This document shows, piece after piece, positions 61,272 through 62,296 of a stretch of 62,296 bases of DNA; position 1 is the stretch's first letter; each line of letters begins with the position of its first letter. Source of the DNA: Flammeovirgaceae bacterium UBA1842 (lineage in GTDB: Bacteria; Bacteroidota; Bacteroidia; Cytophagales; Cyclobacteriaceae); contig DDIU01000050.1 of the NCBI GenBank assembly GCA_002338655.1, positions 1 through 62,296 of the forward strand, given 5' to 3'. Below the pieces are notes generated by a model. The model had not been told where the DNA came from and searched no databases. It saw only the letters and a list, made by a program, of their open reading frames with translations. Both the position numbers and the translations under genes were made by a program.

Positions 61272-62210
61272 CTACTTATCCATAATAAAATCAAGTGCCT
61301 TCTTTTCTGACCAATATAGTTTTTGCTTGTTGAAAGCCGTAAACCCAACATGACCGCCAAAATCCGGGGTTTCCAAAATCACATTTTCATGATCTTTCAT
61401 TTCTTCTATTGGGTAGCATTCCTTAGTTAAAAACGGATCGTTGAGCGCGTTTAATATTAGGGTTGGTGTTGTTATATGTTTTAAGAAATACAGCGAGCTG
61501 CATTTGGTGTAGTAGTCAATGGCACTATCAAATCCATGGAGTGGTGCCGTATAGGCGTCATCAAAATCGATCAATGTTTTTAACTTACTAAGGCCTTTTG
61601 ATGAAATGCGGCCAGGCATAATTATAGCTTTCTGTCGCACCTTGCTTTTTAGCCCATTCAAGAAACGATTGGCATATACCCAATTTTCACGTTGCGATAT
61701 TTTCTGGCAGCTGGTATGCAAATCCAACGGCACGGAAATGGCAACAGCCCGATTGATCTGCGCCTGATTGTCCTTTTCCCCCAAATATTTCAAAGTGATA
61801 TTTCCACCCAAACTAAAACCAATCAAGTTGATGGATTTGTAATTGAGTGATTGTGCATATTTAACCACCGTTTCCAAATCATCGGTTGCACCACTATGGT
61901 AAAACCTTAACTGCTTATTCATTTCACCGCTACATCCACGGAAATTCCAAGCCGCTACATCATAGCCTTGGTCAAAAAATGCTTTGGCCATCCCGCGCAT
62001 ATAGGGTTTCTGGCTATTGCCTTCTAGTCCATGTGAGAGGATCACCAATTTATCGGTGTTTTGTTTAAGCCAATCAATATCAAGAAAATCGTCATCAGGG
62101 GTATTGATGCGTTCCCGTTGGTAGGGCATTTCTTTCACCCTTCTGAAAAGCGCAGGTATGATGGTTTCGATGTGCGGGTTGAAATAGAATTTGGGAGGGA
62201 GGTACTTCAT
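61272..62210 (-). CDS. alpha/beta hydrolase, YheT family
   Basis: A 312-residue hydrolase. The oxyanion strand LVILSHGLEGNSQKPYMRG is near residues 54-72, the nucleophile elbow GFSLGGN near 136-142, the Asp in LNDPFL near 257 and the catalytic His in GGHVGF near 285. Motif ARAF-like MAKAFFDQGYDVAAWNFRGCSGE matches the YheT/EMBL-5 type esterase family. Substrate and role are unknown; bacterial relatives may act on esters or lipids. The 86 bp to the right edge are AT-rich with no gene. Confidence 0.88.
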   Translation of the reverse strand: MKYLPPKFYFNPHIETIIPALFRRVKEMPYQRERINTPDDDFLDIDWLKQNTDKLVILSHGLEGNSQKPYMRGMAKAFFDQGYDVAAWNFRGCSGEMNKQLRFYHSGATDDLETVVKYAQSLNYKSINLIGFSLGGNITLKYLGEKDNQAQINRAVAISVPLDLHTSCQKISQRENWVYANRFLNGLKSKVRQKAIIMPGRISSKGLSKLKTLIDFDDAYTAPLHGFDSAIDYYTKCSSLYFLKHITTPTLILNALNDPFLTKECYPIEEMKDHENVILETPDFGGHVGFTAFNKQKLYWSEKKALDFIMDK

Positions 62211-62296
62211 TCAATGATATATCTAGAATATTTAATATTAAGAATTCAATATTAAATAATTATTATTTTGAAACATTATAATAATTAATACGTCTA

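Noticed and set aside
1..62296. CRISPR arrays, rRNA genes, prophage modules
   Set aside because: No regularly spaced repeats with unique spacers, no rRNA-like sequence and no phage structural genes were seen.

Overview
The window looks like chromosomal DNA from a Cytophagales-type member of the Bacteroidota. The strongest evidence is a very large secreted protein ending in a gliding-motility-type (CHU_C) type IX sorting domain. Supporting evidence is AT-rich DNA, TAnnTTTG-like promoter boxes, few clear Shine-Dalgarno sites, AraC-HTH/TPR regulators, TPR histidine kinases, standalone MacB-like permeases, a three-gene SdhCAB set and a fused IcmF mutase. The species cannot be named from sequence alone.

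Positions 1-14050 are accessory in character. They hold a possible transposase tail at the left edge, four copies plus one half copy of a palindromic REP-like repeat, a toxin-antitoxin pair whose toxin has an in-frame stop, an intact PemK-type pair flanked by a 79-bp perfect duplication of the osmC 3' end, a 50-bp direct repeat, several stand-alone genes (SDR-like protein, TIM-barrel-like lipoprotein, DUF3703) and two small cassettes. One cassette is AraC regulator / pirin / DoxX / YceI (redox or quinone related). The other is an AraC-HTH/TPR regulator divergent from ankyrin lipoprotein / acyltransferase 3 / serine hydrolase.

Positions 14000-31000 hold apt, a stand-alone receiver protein, a TPR histidine kinase with a NarL-type regulator, a beta-helix lipoprotein with its barrel partner, IcmF, a MacB-like permease, a membrane patatin and a THUMP RNA methyltransferase. 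The SdhC-SdhA-SdhB operon (30255-33742) closes with a strong terminator and is preceded by a possible 45-codon membrane ORF. After a CAAX-type M48 protease and a YfhO-like protein comes an almost complete molybdenum cofactor cluster (moaA, moaD, moaE, mobA, moaC, moeA) with a TauE/SafE permease next to moaA.

Positions 42700-62296 are mostly housekeeping: ffh, a HicB/HicA-like pair, pyruvate dehydrogenase E1 beta with a CPBP membrane protein, thioredoxin, tRNA-Cys, the tesA/ybbA/ybbP-like trio, the type IX-secreted giant followed directly by an aldehyde dehydrogenase, a CFA-synthase-like methyltransferase, a fatty-acid desaturase, a TPR protein overlapping an SRAP protein, and a YheT-type hydrolase.

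The most unusual observations are: (1) the SRAP (YedK/HMCES-type) protein lacks all four known active-site residues; (2) a PemK toxin module plus a REP-like repeat sits exactly between two copies of the osmC 3' end, as if a small element had targeted that gene end; (3) the palindromic repeats occur only in the accessory first 13 kb; (4) a RelE-like toxin is broken while its antitoxin is intact; (5) a pirin carries an export-like N-terminus. No CRISPR array, prophage or rRNA operon was seen.
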